64,000 nt of DNA from Pseudomonas sp. TH31 (GTDB taxonomy: Bacteria; Pseudomonadota; Gammaproteobacteria; Pseudomonadales; Pseudomonadaceae): contig NZ_JAEKEZ010000029.1 in NCBI RefSeq assembly GCF_016650815.1, positions 496,001 through 560,000 on the forward strand, written 5' to 3'. Positions within the stretch are counted from its first letter, which is position 1, and each line of letters starts with the position of its first letter. This document shows, one piece after another, positions 34,753 to 43,743 of this stretch. Under the pieces are notes generated by a model. That model did not search any database, was not told the origin of the DNA, and saw nothing but the letters and a program-made list of their open reading frames with translations. The position numbers and the translations under genes are program-made.

Positions 34753-35352
34753 ATGAAAATTCTTTTGATAGGCGCAGGCGGCACCATCGGTTCGGCGGTC
34801 GACAAGGAGTTGTCACAGCGTCACGAGGTCATCCGCATTGGCCGTAACAGCGGTGACTTCAATGTGGATATCAGCAACAGCGCCTCGATCCGCAAACTGT
34901 TCGAACAAACCGGCAAGTTCGATGCGTTGGTCTGCGCCGCTGGTAACGTGACCTTTGCCCCTCTGGACGAAATGACCGCAGACAGCTTTGCCTTGGGCCT
35001 GAAAGACAAACTGATGGGCCAAGTGAATCTGCTGCTGATCGGCCGCGAATTCGCCAACGACGGTGCCTCGTTCACCTTTACCACCGGTGTGCTCAGCCAC
35101 GATCCGATTCGCAGCGGCGCCTCGGCAGCGCTGGTCAACGGAGCACTGGACAGCTTCGTCCGCGCCGCCGCCATCGAACTGCCGCGCGGCCTGCGGGTGA
35201 ACTCGATCAGCCCGACCGTACTGCTGGAAGCAATGGGCAGCTATGCGCCGTACTTCCGCGGCTACAAGCCGGTTCCCGCAGCCGATGTGGCATTGGCCTA
35301 CGCCAAAAGCGTGGAAGGCTTGCAGACCGGTCAGACATTCCACGTCGGCTAA
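34753..35352 (+). CDS. Atypical short-chain dehydrogenase-like protein
   Basis: A 199-aa Rossmann protein. The NAD(P) motif GAGGTIGSAV (residues 7-16) and an SDR-like C-terminus (IELPRGLRVNSISPTVLLEA) are clear. At the place of the catalytic Y-x-x-x-K the sequence reads SGASAALVNGALDSF, with no Tyr and no Lys, so classical SDR chemistry is doubtful. A GAGGAACAGC site precedes the ATG. It is probably controlled by the divergent LysR; function unknown. Confidence 0.82.
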   Translation: MKILLIGAGGTIGSAVDKELSQRHEVIRIGRNSGDFNVDISNSASIRKLFEQTGKFDALVCAAGNVTFAPLDEMTADSFALGLKDKLMGQVNLLLIGREFANDGASFTFTTGVLSHDPIRSGASAALVNGALDSFVRAAAIELPRGLRVNSISPTVLLEAMGSYAPYFRGYKPVPAADVALAYAKSVEGLQTGQTFHVG

Positions 35353-35365
35353 CACCGCAGCAACC

Positions 35366-35471
35366 TGTAGGAACTACCGCAGGTTGCGATCTTTTGATCT
35401 GGCTTTTGATTTTCGGTGGCATTGAGAAGATCAAGATCAAAGGATCGCAGCCTTCGGCAGCGCCTACAGGG
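35366..35471. repeat. Degenerate REP pair
   Basis: CTGTAGGAACTACCGCAGGTTGCGATC and an inverted copy ending TCGGCAGCGCCTACAGG enclose an AT-richer spacer. Confidence 0.75.
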
Positions 35472-35548
35472 TAATCGGCAACCGTCGGTGGGGTTGTGAT
35501 GGACGGTCAGGCTGCGTAACGTGGCGGCACTTGTCTGGAGAACCAAAG

Positions 35549-36202
35549 ATGCGTGTTGCCCGTTCCCTCGTCCTCGTTGCCCTGCTCCCGTTGTTCGCCG
35601 CCTGCCAGTTGCTCGATGGCCCACGCCAAAGCGCCTCCCACGTGGGGCAAACCCGCATGCAGGGCCAACTGACGGCGGCGGATGGCAAACTGGTGTTTCA
35701 GCCATGCAATGAATCGCGCAGTTTTGTGGTCAACGACACCGGTGGCACCAGCATCCTGCAAGAAGCCGCGACCCTGGCCGATGATCAGGGCAAGCTGTTT
35801 GCCGACGTGCGCGGCCGGATCGACGGCAGCCGCCTCGATCTTGCACAGCTGTACCGCGTCGAGCGCTCGGGCACGGCGTGCGACGATCCCAACTTCAAAC
35901 TGCTGATCCTGCGCGCCGCCGGTCATGGGCCAGAGTGGAACGTCAAAGTCAGTGGCAAAGGCATGGTTATCGACCGCGCCGGCGAACCGCCTTTGGCGGT
36001 GCCGTATGTTGAAGAGCAACTGGGCGATGGTCGTTTCAACCTCAGCAGCGAAGCCAACGGCAAGCACATTGAACTGTGGGTTGCACCCAAACGTTGCGTC
36101 GACAGCAGCACCGGCAGCGTCCAGCACATGAGTGCTGAACTGCGGATCGACGGCCAGGTGCAGCGCGGCTGCGGGTATTTCGGCGGCTCGCGTAACGACT
36201 GA
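35549..36202 (+). CDS. Putative lipoprotein (COG3650-like)
   Basis: A 217-aa protein from MRVARSLVLVALLPLFAACQLL: signal peptide with lipobox FAAC, so probably an outer- or inner-membrane lipoprotein. A GGAGAACC site precedes this ATG. The mature part has two similar beta-rich modules with paired cysteines (QPCNES, TACDDPN, KRCVDSS, RGCGYFGG). The last module resembles the DUF306/HslJ-neighbour lipoproteins. Function unknown. Confidence 0.75.
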   Translation: MRVARSLVLVALLPLFAACQLLDGPRQSASHVGQTRMQGQLTAADGKLVFQPCNESRSFVVNDTGGTSILQEAATLADDQGKLFADVRGRIDGSRLDLAQLYRVERSGTACDDPNFKLLILRAAGHGPEWNVKVSGKGMVIDRAGEPPLAVPYVEEQLGDGRFNLSSEANGKHIELWVAPKRCVDSSTGSVQHMSAELRIDGQVQRGCGYFGGSRND

Positions 36203-36296
36203 TCGTTTTTGCCTCACCGGACCGGCGTTTGGGGCTTATAATCTCCGCCTTCAAACGCCTTGGCGCAGTTGTGCGCCCCGCGAACCGGATCCTGTC

Positions 36297-37910
36297 ATGT
36301 TACGAATCACCGAACTCAAGCTGCCGATCGACCATCCCGAAGAAGACCTGCGCCCTGCCATCGTGCAGCGCCTGGGCATCGCCAGTGATGACTTGCTCGA
36401 TTTCACCTTGTTCAAGCGCAGCTACGATGCGCGCAAAAAGTCCTCCGAACTGTGCTTCATCTACACCATTGACCTCACCGCCAAGGATGAGGCGGCGCTG
36501 CTGCACACGTTCGCCGATGACCGTAACGTCAACGTGGCGCCGGATGTCAGCTACAAAGTGGTCGGCCAGGCTCCGGCCGATCTTGCGCAACGCCCGATCG
36601 TCGTCGGTTTTGGCCCGTGCGGGATCTTCGCCGGGCTGCTGCTGGCCCAGATGGGCTTCAAGCCGATCATTCTCGAACGCGGCACCGAAGTGCGTCAGCG
36701 CACCAAGGACACGTGGGGCCTGTGGCGTAAAGGCGTGCTCGACCCTGAATCCAACGTGCAGTTTGGTGAAGGTGGCGCCGGGACGTTCTCCGACGGCAAG
36801 CTCTACAGCCAGATCAAGGACCCGAAGTTCATCGGTCGCAAAGTCCTGCATGAGTTCGTAAAAGCCGGCGCGCCGGAAGAAATCCTCTATGTCAGCAAAC
36901 CGCATATCGGTACGTTCCGTCTGACCGGCGTGGTGGAAAACATGCGTGAGCAGATTCGCGCGTTGGGCGGCGAAGTGCGCTTCCAGCAGCGGGTCACCGA
37001 CGTATTGATCGAGGACGGCCAATTGGTCGGCGTCGAGCTCAATGGCGGTGAGCAGATCCACTCCAAACACGTGATTCTGGCCCTCGGCCACAGTGCCCGC
37101 GACACCTTCCGCATGCTCCACGGCCGTGGCGTGTTCATGGAAGCCAAGCCGTTCTCGGTGGGTTTCCGCATCGAGCACCCGCAGTCGCTGATCGACCGCG
37201 CGCGCCTGGGCAAATACGCCGGCCACCCGAAACTCGGCGCTGCCGACTACAAACTGGTGCACCACGCCAAGAACGGTCGTTCGGTCTACAGCTTCTGCAT
37301 GTGCCCGGGTGGCACCGTGGTGGCGGCAACGTCCGAGCCGGGCCGCGTCGTCACCAATGGCATGAGCCAATACTCGCGTAACGAGCGCAACGCCAACTCC
37401 GGGATCGTCGTCGGGATCACCCCTGAAGTCGATTACCTGGGCGGCCCGCTGGCCGGCATCGAGCTGCAGGAGCGCCTGGAATCCCACGCCTTTGTGCTCG
37501 GTGGCAGCAACTACGAAGCCCCGGCGCAACTGGTCGGCGACTTCATTGCAGGCAAACCGTCCACCGAGGTGGGCAGCGTCGAACCGTCCTACAAACCCGG
37601 CGTTGCCTTCGGTGATTTGGCCCTGGCCTTGCCGGCGTTTGCCATCGAAGCCATTCGTGAAGCGTTGCCGGCGTTCGAGAAGCAGATTCGTGGCTACTCG
37701 CTGCACGACGCGGTGTTGACCGGGATCGAGACACGCACCTCGTCGCCGCTGCGGATTACCCGCAACGAGTCGATGCAGAGCTTGAATGTCAAAGGCTTGT
37801 TCCCGGCCGGTGAAGGCGCGGGTTATGCGGGCGGGATTTTGTCGGCCGGTGTTGACGGGATTCGGATTGCCGAAGCCGTGGCCCGCGACATCCTCGGCCT
37901 GGAGGCCTGA
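36297..37910 (+). CDS. FAD-dependent oxidoreductase (COG2509-like)
   Basis: A 537-aa flavoprotein of unknown substrate. Starting at the ATG at 36297, an N-terminal domain with a conserved FKRSYDARKKSSELCFIY segment precedes the FAD-binding region VVGFGPCGIFAGLLLAQMGFKPIILERG. FGEGGAGTFSDGKLYSQIKD follows, and the C-terminus holds GLFPAGEGAGYAGGILSAGVDG, typical of this family. The longer open frame to 36132 overlaps the preceding gene and was rejected. Monocistronic, with a REP element after it. Confidence 0.88.
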   Translation: MLRITELKLPIDHPEEDLRPAIVQRLGIASDDLLDFTLFKRSYDARKKSSELCFIYTIDLTAKDEAALLHTFADDRNVNVAPDVSYKVVGQAPADLAQRPIVVGFGPCGIFAGLLLAQMGFKPIILERGTEVRQRTKDTWGLWRKGVLDPESNVQFGEGGAGTFSDGKLYSQIKDPKFIGRKVLHEFVKAGAPEEILYVSKPHIGTFRLTGVVENMREQIRALGGEVRFQQRVTDVLIEDGQLVGVELNGGEQIHSKHVILALGHSARDTFRMLHGRGVFMEAKPFSVGFRIEHPQSLIDRARLGKYAGHPKLGAADYKLVHHAKNGRSVYSFCMCPGGTVVAATSEPGRVVTNGMSQYSRNERNANSGIVVGITPEVDYLGGPLAGIELQERLESHAFVLGGSNYEAPAQLVGDFIAGKPSTEVGSVEPSYKPGVAFGDLALALPAFAIEAIREALPAFEKQIRGYSLHDAVLTGIETRTSSPLRITRNESMQSLNVKGLFPAGEGAGYAGGILSAGVDGIRIAEAVARDILGLEA

Positions 37911-37930
37911 TACCGGGAACAACGCAAAAC

Positions 37931-38022
37931 CCTGTAGGAGCAGGCTTGCCCGCGATGAATGCACCGCGGTCTATTTGAAGACCGCGTTATCGTTCATCGC
38001 GGGCAAGCCTTGCTCCTACAGG
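37931..38022. repeat. REP/REPIN palindrome
   Basis: CCCTGTAGGAGCAGGCTTGCC faces its inverted copy ending TTGCTCCTACAGGGG; inner arms GACCGCG/CGCGGTC extend the structure. Confidence 0.85.
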
Positions 38023-38036
38023 GGCCGCCGCGGGTT

Positions 38037-39131
38037 TTAGATATTGGCGCGCAGGATGGTGGCTGGTAGTGGCTCGCCGCGCTCGACACTCGCCGCCACG
38101 GCACCGATCAAGCCACTCAGTTCATACCCTTGGCCCTTGAGCCAATCCTGATCGTAATAGGTGGTGGCGTAACGCTCACCGCCGTCGCACAGGATCGCCA
38201 CGATCGACCCCGACTCCCCCGCCGCGACCATCTGTTGGGCCGCCATCAAGGCGCCGATCAGGTTGGTCCCGCTCGACCCGCCCACTCGCCGGCCCAAGCG
38301 CTGCGCCAGGTAATGCATGGCTGCCAGGGACAGCGCGTCCGGTACCTTGACCATCGCATCGATCACTTTGGGCAGGAACGACGCTTCCACCCGTGGCCGA
38401 CCAATCCCTTCTATACGTGAACCGCAGTCCAGGCGCAGGCTGGCGTCGCCGGTCAGGTAATAATCGAAGAACACCGAGCGTTCGGCATCGGCACACAGGA
38501 CTCGGGTGCAATGCTGGCGATAGCGCACGTAACGGCCCAGGGTTGCAGTGGTACCGCCGGTGCCGGGGCTGGAAATCAGCCAGCTCGGCTCCGGGTGCTG
38601 CTCGAAACGCATCTGCTGGAAGATCGATTCGGCGATGTTGTTGTTCGCCCGCCAGTCGGTCGCGCGTTCGGCGTAGGTGAACTGGTCGATGAAGTGGCCA
38701 TCGTTTTCGCGCGCCAGGCGCTCGGATTCGGCGTAGATCCGGGTCGGATCGTCCACCAAGTGGCTCTTGCCACCGTAAAAAGCGATTTGCGCGATCTTCT
38801 CTTTGGAGGTGGTCGCCGGCATCACCGCAATAAACGGCAAACCGAGCAAACGAGCGAAATACGCCTCGGAAATCGCCGTCGAACCGCTGGATGCCTCGAT
38901 CACCGGCGCGCCGGGCTTGAGCCAGCCGTTACACAGCGCATAGAGGAACAGCGAACGGGCCAGCCGATGTTTGAGGCTGCCGGTGGGATGGCTGGACTCA
39001 TCCTTAAAGTACAACTCGATGCTCGGCAAACCCGGCAGCGGCAAGGGGATCAGGTGAGTGTCGGCGCTGCGCTGGAAGTCAGCTTCGATGATCCGGATGG
39101 CTTCGCGGGCCCACTGTCGGTTGTCGCTCAT
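38037..39131 (-). CDS. PLP-dependent cysteine synthase-family enzyme (CdsH-like)
   Basis: A 364-aa fold-type II PLP enzyme. Lys54 in SSHPTGSLKHRLA is the likely PLP Schiff-base residue; EASSGSTAIS (79-88) binds the substrate carboxylate and SSPGTGGTTAT the PLP phosphate. It resembles the CdsH cysteine desulfhydrase group rather than CysK/CysM because of its length and the C-terminal extension. Cysteine degradation is the best guess; no regulator is adjacent. It is divergent from nhaA. Confidence 0.8.
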   Translation of the reverse strand: MSDNRQWAREAIRIIEADFQRSADTHLIPLPLPGLPSIELYFKDESSHPTGSLKHRLARSLFLYALCNGWLKPGAPVIEASSGSTAISEAYFARLLGLPFIAVMPATTSKEKIAQIAFYGGKSHLVDDPTRIYAESERLARENDGHFIDQFTYAERATDWRANNNIAESIFQQMRFEQHPEPSWLISSPGTGGTTATLGRYVRYRQHCTRVLCADAERSVFFDYYLTGDASLRLDCGSRIEGIGRPRVEASFLPKVIDAMVKVPDALSLAAMHYLAQRLGRRVGGSSGTNLIGALMAAQQMVAAGESGSIVAILCDGGERYATTYYDQDWLKGQGYELSGLIGAVAASVERGEPLPATILRANI

Positions 39132-39381
39132 GGTGATGATCTCGTTGAATCAGGCAAGAGTCGGCCTTGTTTCAAGGCTCAGCCTACAAGCTTAGGAAAA
39201 TTCCTGTATCACGCACAGATACAGCTGAGGTCCAATACGTCGGGCAACTGCTAGGCTCAGGATCGTGGCCAGCACTTGCGCTGTAACGGCATATAACAAA
39301 AAAGAATATAACTTTTGTTTTAACAACTAACGGTACGGGTTAGGGTGTGCCACCTTTTGAATTTATCGATGGAGAGCGACC

Positions 39382-40569
39382 TTGCCTCTGCGTAGCACTT
39401 TCACGCGTTTCTTTCAGTTGGAAGCTGCCAGCGGTCTGTTACTGATCGCCGCTGCAGCCCTGGCTTTAATCATCAACAACTCGTCGCTGTCGTGGCTGTA
39501 TAACGGCCTGCTGGACACCCCCGTGGTGGCCCAGATCGGCGCGCTGAAAATCGCCAAGCCTTTGCTGCTATGGATCAATGACGGCCTGATGGCGATGTTC
39601 TTCCTGCTGATCGGCCTGGAAGTGAAGCGCGAAGTTCTCGACGGCCAACTGTCGAAACCGTCGCAGATCGTTCTGCCCGGCGCCGCGGCGATTGGCGGCA
39701 TGGTCGTGCCGGCATTGGTCTACTGGTTCCTCAACCGCGACGACCCGGTGGCGTTGGGTGGCTGGGCGATTCCGATGGCGACCGACATTGCCTTCGCCCT
39801 TGGCGTACTCGCCCTGCTGGGCAAGCGCGTGCCAGTCTCGCTAAAGTTGTTCCTCATGACCCTGGCGATCATTGACGACCTGGGTGCAATCATCGTCATC
39901 GCGATCTTCTATTCCGGCACGCTGTCGACCCTGTCCCTGGCACTGGCCGGCGCCTGTATCGTCGCGCTAATCGCGATGAACCGGCTCGGCGTGGTCAAGC
40001 TCGGGCCGTACATGATCATCGGCCTGATCCTGTGGGTCTGCGTGCTCAAGAGCGGGGTCCACGCGACACTGGCCGGCGTAACCCTGGCCTTCTGCATTCC
40101 ACTGCGTACCAAAAACGCCGAGCCTTCACCGTTGATGACGCTGGAGCACGCCCTGCATCCGTGGGTGGCCTACGGCATTCTGCCGCTGTTCGCCTTCGCC
40201 AACGCCGGCCTGTCCCTGAGTGGCGTGACCGTGGAAAGCTTCACCCACCACGTGCCGATGGGTATCGCCGCCGGCCTGCTGCTGGGCAAGACCGTCGGCG
40301 TGTTCGGCCTGACCTGGCTGTCAGTGAAAATCGGCATCGCCGCCCTGCCCCAGGGTGCCAATTGGGGCCAGGTGTTGGGTGTGGCGATCCTCTGCGGGAT
40401 TGGTTTTACCATGAGCCTGTTTGTCGGCTCCCTGGCGTTTGTGCCGGGCGCCAGTGAATACGCCGGGATGGACCGGATGGGGATTCTGACCGGTTCGATA
40501 TTGGCGGCACTGATCGGTTACGCGGTGACGGCGGCGGCAAGTCGCAAGAGCCCTGCGCTGCCTTCTTGA
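39382..40569 (+). CDS. nhaA: Na+/H+ antiporter NhaA
   Basis: A 395-aa, 12-TM inner-membrane electrogenic antiporter for sodium and pH homeostasis. The Na+/H+-binding aspartates lie in LAIIDDLGAIIVIAIFYS, the DD of the E. coli enzyme (Asp163/164). GLEVKREVLDGQLS and PMATDIAFALGVLALLGKRVP are other family landmarks. It starts with TTG, preceded by a good GGAGAG site; no ATG nearby fits. The upstream 250 bases are AT-rich near 39300-39340, a likely promoter zone. Confidence 0.95.
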   Translation: MPLRSTFTRFFQLEAASGLLLIAAAALALIINNSSLSWLYNGLLDTPVVAQIGALKIAKPLLLWINDGLMAMFFLLIGLEVKREVLDGQLSKPSQIVLPGAAAIGGMVVPALVYWFLNRDDPVALGGWAIPMATDIAFALGVLALLGKRVPVSLKLFLMTLAIIDDLGAIIVIAIFYSGTLSTLSLALAGACIVALIAMNRLGVVKLGPYMIIGLILWVCVLKSGVHATLAGVTLAFCIPLRTKNAEPSPLMTLEHALHPWVAYGILPLFAFANAGLSLSGVTVESFTHHVPMGIAAGLLLGKTVGVFGLTWLSVKIGIAALPQGANWGQVLGVAILCGIGFTMSLFVGSLAFVPGASEYAGMDRMGILTGSILAALIGYAVTAAASRKSPALPS

Positions 40570-40890
40570 GCAATAGAGAATAGTCCCAAGGACATTAAAG
40601 ACTCCTCGATCAGTCATGTTCGTTAACGTCGCTCAGCCCTCACCGAGGGCTGTCGACGAACAAGCAAACAAGGACGATCAGTGGCTCTACCCTCTCACTG
40701 GGCATTGGCCGACTGGCACCTCACGCCCCTGCTCTCGCCGCACCGACCGCAGCATTAGCGGGTTTAGTCGCGTTGTTCTGGACACCAGGCCTGGGCAAAA
40801 GCGCCCCCACACCATGGCGTTGAGCTGATCCGGACACCGGCCGTCGATGGTTCCGGCATCTTCGGCATTCCGGCGCTGAACAATCCTCCA
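40570..40890. other. 320-bp region without a convincing gene
   Basis: Short open frames occur on both strands but none has a ribosome site or recognisable product. No REP motif was seen. Confidence 0.5.
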
Positions 40891-40893
40891 AAA

Positions 40894-40934
40894 CAAAAAA
40901 CCCCGACCAGTCACCTGATCGGGGTTTTCTTTTG
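40894..40934. terminator. Bidirectional terminator near the SlyB-like gene
   Basis: AAAAACCCCGA and TCGGGGTTTT form a stem with A- and T-rich flanks, immediately downstream of the leftward lipoprotein gene. Confidence 0.85.
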
Positions 40935-40947
40935 CCCGTATTCTCGC

Positions 40948-41412
40948 TTAGTGCGAAACGCGGCTGGTCCCGCCAACAGTGGAAATGCGCACGCGCTCGC
41001 CCACACGGAACACTTCGTTTGGCTGAACTTCCTGGACGTAGGCGCGCATGCTGCCGTCGTCTTCACGAACGGTGATTTCCACGCCTTGGGTGCGGGTCAG
41101 GCCTTCTTCCGCAGCCGAACCGACCAGACCACCGGCAACGGCACCGATAACCGCTGCAACGATGCTGCCGCGACCACCGCCGATGGCGCTGCCGCCAACA
41201 CCACCGACCACCGCACCGGCTACACCGCCGATCGGGGTCTTGGTGCCTTCAATTTTGACTGGGCGCAGGGATTCGATGGTACCCATACGAATCGTCTGCA
41301 CGCGACGCGCTTCGTCACGGGAGTAGGAGTCACCGGTCAGGCTCGATTGGCAGCCGGTGAGCAACATCGCCATCGTGGAAAAGGAAGCAACCAGCAGAAC
41401 AGACTTACGCAT
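40948..41412 (-). CDS. SlyB/PcpY-like outer-membrane lipoprotein
   Basis: A 154-aa lipoprotein: MRKSVLLVASFSTMAMLLTGCQSS carries a lipobox LTGC. Two glycine-zipper segments (TPIGGVAGAVVGGVGGSAIGGG and AAVIGAVAGGLVG) form the 17-kDa antigen/SlyB-type membrane hairpin, followed by a small C-terminal beta domain. A TTGGAG site precedes the ATG at 41412; the frame upstream to 41496 was rejected. Likely role in envelope integrity, by family. Confidence 0.88.
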   Translation of the reverse strand: MRKSVLLVASFSTMAMLLTGCQSSLTGDSYSRDEARRVQTIRMGTIESLRPVKIEGTKTPIGGVAGAVVGGVGGSAIGGGRGSIVAAVIGAVAGGLVGSAAEEGLTRTQGVEITVREDDGSMRAYVQEVQPNEVFRVGERVRISTVGGTSRVSH

Positions 41413-41578
41413 AGCATCAACTCCAAAGGACAGGTATTCATTAAACTCCGCAGCTTGACGCCTGTCACGGCATCGCCCGGATAAAATTGTTTTCATTCAG
41501 GCCCGGTACAGGCGCCTCTGAACTGACAACACAGTAGCGTCAAATGACCAAAGCTGCGCCGTTGAACCAAGGATTTTC

Positions 41579-41815
41579 ATGGATTATTTCATCATCGTCG
41601 TCACGACTGTGGCCGGTTTGTACTTCCACTGGTGGCTGTACGTGCGGATCAAACGCTGGATGGACCGCGATCTGGCGTTAGCCTTGGCCGGGAAGGACGA
41701 GCAGAAAAAAGCCTTCATGCTCCAGCAACTGGCGAACGCTCAAGCACAGAAAATCAAGCGCCGGGACCTGCCGCAGTGGCTTGAAGCCGCTGCAGCAGGC
41801 TATCCCTGCCGGTAG
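41579..41815 (+). CDS. Small membrane protein (78 aa), unknown
   Basis: Begins MDYFIIVVTTVAGLYFHWWLYVRIKRWMDRDLALALAG: one N-terminal TM helix then an amphipathic, cytoplasmic tail rich in Lys/Gln/Ala. It reads as a genuine gene (clean frame, AAGGATT before the ATG). It is convergent with pdxH with only a few bases between. Function not recognised. Confidence 0.65.
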   Translation: MDYFIIVVTTVAGLYFHWWLYVRIKRWMDRDLALALAGKDEQKKAFMLQQLANAQAQKIKRRDLPQWLEAAAAGYPCR

Positions 41816-41820
41816 ACTGA

Positions 41821-42467
41821 TTAGGGTGCCAGACGTTCAAGAATCCAGTCGGCGCCCTGTAAGCGGTAGTTGAGGCGATCGTGCAGGCGGCTCGGACGGC
41901 CTTGCCAGAACTCGATGCGCTCGGGTAGCAAACGATAACCACCCCAATGTTCCGGGCAGTCCGGTTGAGTGTCGCTGAAACGCTGCTCGGTAGCCTTGAG
42001 CAAGTCTTCCAACTCACCACGACCGGCGATCACGCGGCTCTGGGGCGACGCCCAGGCACCGAGGCGGCTGCCCAGGGGCCGAACCTGATAGTAGGCGTCG
42101 GACTCTTGCGGCGTGACCTTCACCACCCGGCCCTCGATGCGCACCTGACGCTCCAGGGTCGGCCAGAAAACGTCATGGCGGCGAACGGGTTCGCCGCCAA
42201 CTGCTCGCCCTTGGCGCTTTCGTAGTTGGTGAAGAAGGTAAAGCCCTGGGCATCCAGACCCTTGAGCAGCAGAATGCGGCAATGCGGTCGACCGTCCGGA
42301 TCGACAGTGGCCAGGGTCATTGCATTGGCCTCGACCGGCACCTGCTCGGTTTTCACCGCATCGGCGAACCACTGATGGAACAGCGCGAACGGCTCGGCCG
42401 GTGCTTGCGCCTCGGTCAAGCCGTCACGGGTGTAGTCGCGACGCATATCAGCCAGGGCCTGGGTCAT
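41821..42467 (-). CDS. pdxH: Pyridoxine/pyridoxamine 5'-phosphate oxidase PdxH (frameshifted)
   Basis: An FMN oxidase that makes pyridoxal 5'-phosphate. The first frame gives MTQALADMRRDYTRDGLTEAQ to NPFAAMTF; the second gives WPTLERQVRIEGRVVKV to DRLNYRLQGADWILERLAP. One base is missing in the A run 42167-42170 (T run on the coding strand); restoring it yields 215 aa, the usual length, and the family segment FFWPTLERQVRIEG. FMN-contact CRILLLKGLDAQGFTFFTNYESAKG is intact. PdxH is rarely lost, so a sequence error is most likely. Confidence 0.9.
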
Positions 42468-42491
42468 GGCGCATTCCTTCTGGTTAACGAA

Positions 42492-43631
42492 TTACTTTTT
42501 GCTGGCGTCAGCCACTTTGCCGTCGTCAGACGCGTCTTTGACCGGGGCCGTTTTCTTGGCCGGGGTTGCAGCCTTCTTGACCGGGGCCTTCTTCGCTGGA
42601 GCCTTGGCCGCCGCTTTCTTGGCTGGAGCCTTTTTCGTTGCGGGCACGGCGGCTTTCGTCGCGGCAGGTGCTGGTGGCACAGGCGCGGCCATAGGCTTGA
42701 CGGTCTGAGCAGCGATCATGGTCATCGGCGCCGGCGCTGGCATGTTGTACTTGCTCAGCAACGCCACCATGGTGTTTTGCGGGGTCACCAGCAGTTCCAC
42801 ACGACGGTTCATGGCTCGACCTTCCTGGCTGTCGTTGGCGGCACGCGGTGCGTCACCGCCCATGCCACGCAGCATCAGGCGATCACGCTGCAAACCGCTG
42901 AGGCGGAAGATCGACGCGACGGATTGCGCACGCTCCTGGCTCAGTTTCACGTTATCCACGGCGACGCCCGTAGTATCACTGTGACCGAGTACCAGCACGG
43001 CGGTTTTCGGATCGACTTCGAGAATCTTCGCCACGCGAGTGAACGGGCCGAGGGTCACCGGTAGCAGCATGCCCGGACGTTTCGGGTTGAACGAGCTGTC
43101 AATCGGCGCGATCACGACCAATACGTTTTCACGGCGTTCGAGTTGCAGGTTGCTGTCCTTGATCGCTTCGCGCAGACGTGGTTCGTAGTCATCAAGCCAG
43201 GCCTGGGTGACTTTCGGGTCTGGCATCGGCACGGCTTTGGCAGTGCTTTGCTCTTTGCCACCGAACGGCCACCACCACTTGCTACCGGTGTCGGCATCGG
43301 CTTTTGCCACAACGGCTGGCTTGGCTTCAGGTTTAACGTCAGGCTTGGCGGCACTGTTATCAGAACCGAACGGCCAGTACCAATGGCTGGCGCTTTCAGT
43401 CTTGGCAACCGGCGCAACGGCGGCCGCATTCAGTGGAGCCGGCGCAGCGGCAAGCGTCGCCGCAGGTTTGACGGCTGGCTTGGCGGCTGGCACCGAATCC
43501 TTGGCCGCGACTTTGTCGGAAGAACCGAACTGCCACCAGTGGCTGTCGCCAGCAGCGTCATTTTGCGGAGTTTGTGCGCAACCGGTGATGGCGAAGCACA
43601 GTGCCAAAGCGAGAGTTTTATTGGATGACAT
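42492..43631 (-). CDS. OmpA-family lipoprotein with Lys/Ala-rich tail
   Basis: A 379-aa envelope protein. MSSNKTLALALCFAITGCAQ carries a lipobox ITGC at about residue 18. The middle is Ala/Pro/Lys-rich with repeats around SHWYWPFG/SKWWWPFGG. The OmpA-like peptidoglycan-binding domain follows (VLVLGHSDTTGVAVDNVKLSQERAQSVASIF, with RRVELLV at the end). A C-terminal tail of about 60 residues is almost all Ala, Lys and Pro (KKAPAKKAAAKAPAKKAP). It is probably anchored to the outer membrane and bound to peptidoglycan; the tail is unusual. Confidence 0.82.
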   Translation of the reverse strand: MSSNKTLALALCFAITGCAQTPQNDAAGDSHWWQFGSSDKVAAKDSVPAAKPAVKPAATLAAAPAPLNAAAVAPVAKTESASHWYWPFGSDNSAAKPDVKPEAKPAVVAKADADTGSKWWWPFGGKEQSTAKAVPMPDPKVTQAWLDDYEPRLREAIKDSNLQLERRENVLVVIAPIDSSFNPKRPGMLLPVTLGPFTRVAKILEVDPKTAVLVLGHSDTTGVAVDNVKLSQERAQSVASIFRLSGLQRDRLMLRGMGGDAPRAANDSQEGRAMNRRVELLVTPQNTMVALLSKYNMPAPAPMTMIAAQTVKPMAAPVPPAPAATKAAVPATKKAPAKKAAAKAPAKKAPVKKAATPAKKTAPVKDASDDGKVADASKK

Positions 43632-43743
43632 CGGATATCCACAAAATGAAGTAATAAACACAGGCCCACGTTGGGTCGTATAAACAGACGCTTTGAATCG
43701 AAAAAGGTAACGAGGTTCCTGTGCAGGAACCTTCAGCAATGCT

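Noticed and set aside
36300..37964. Minus-strand open frame of 554 aa opposite the FAD oxidoreductase
   Set aside because: Antisense shadow frame; the plus strand encodes a complete flavoprotein with clear motifs.
40570..40890. Short gene (70-75 aa) on either strand after nhaA
   Set aside because: No ribosome site, no recognisable product, codon use unlike neighbours.
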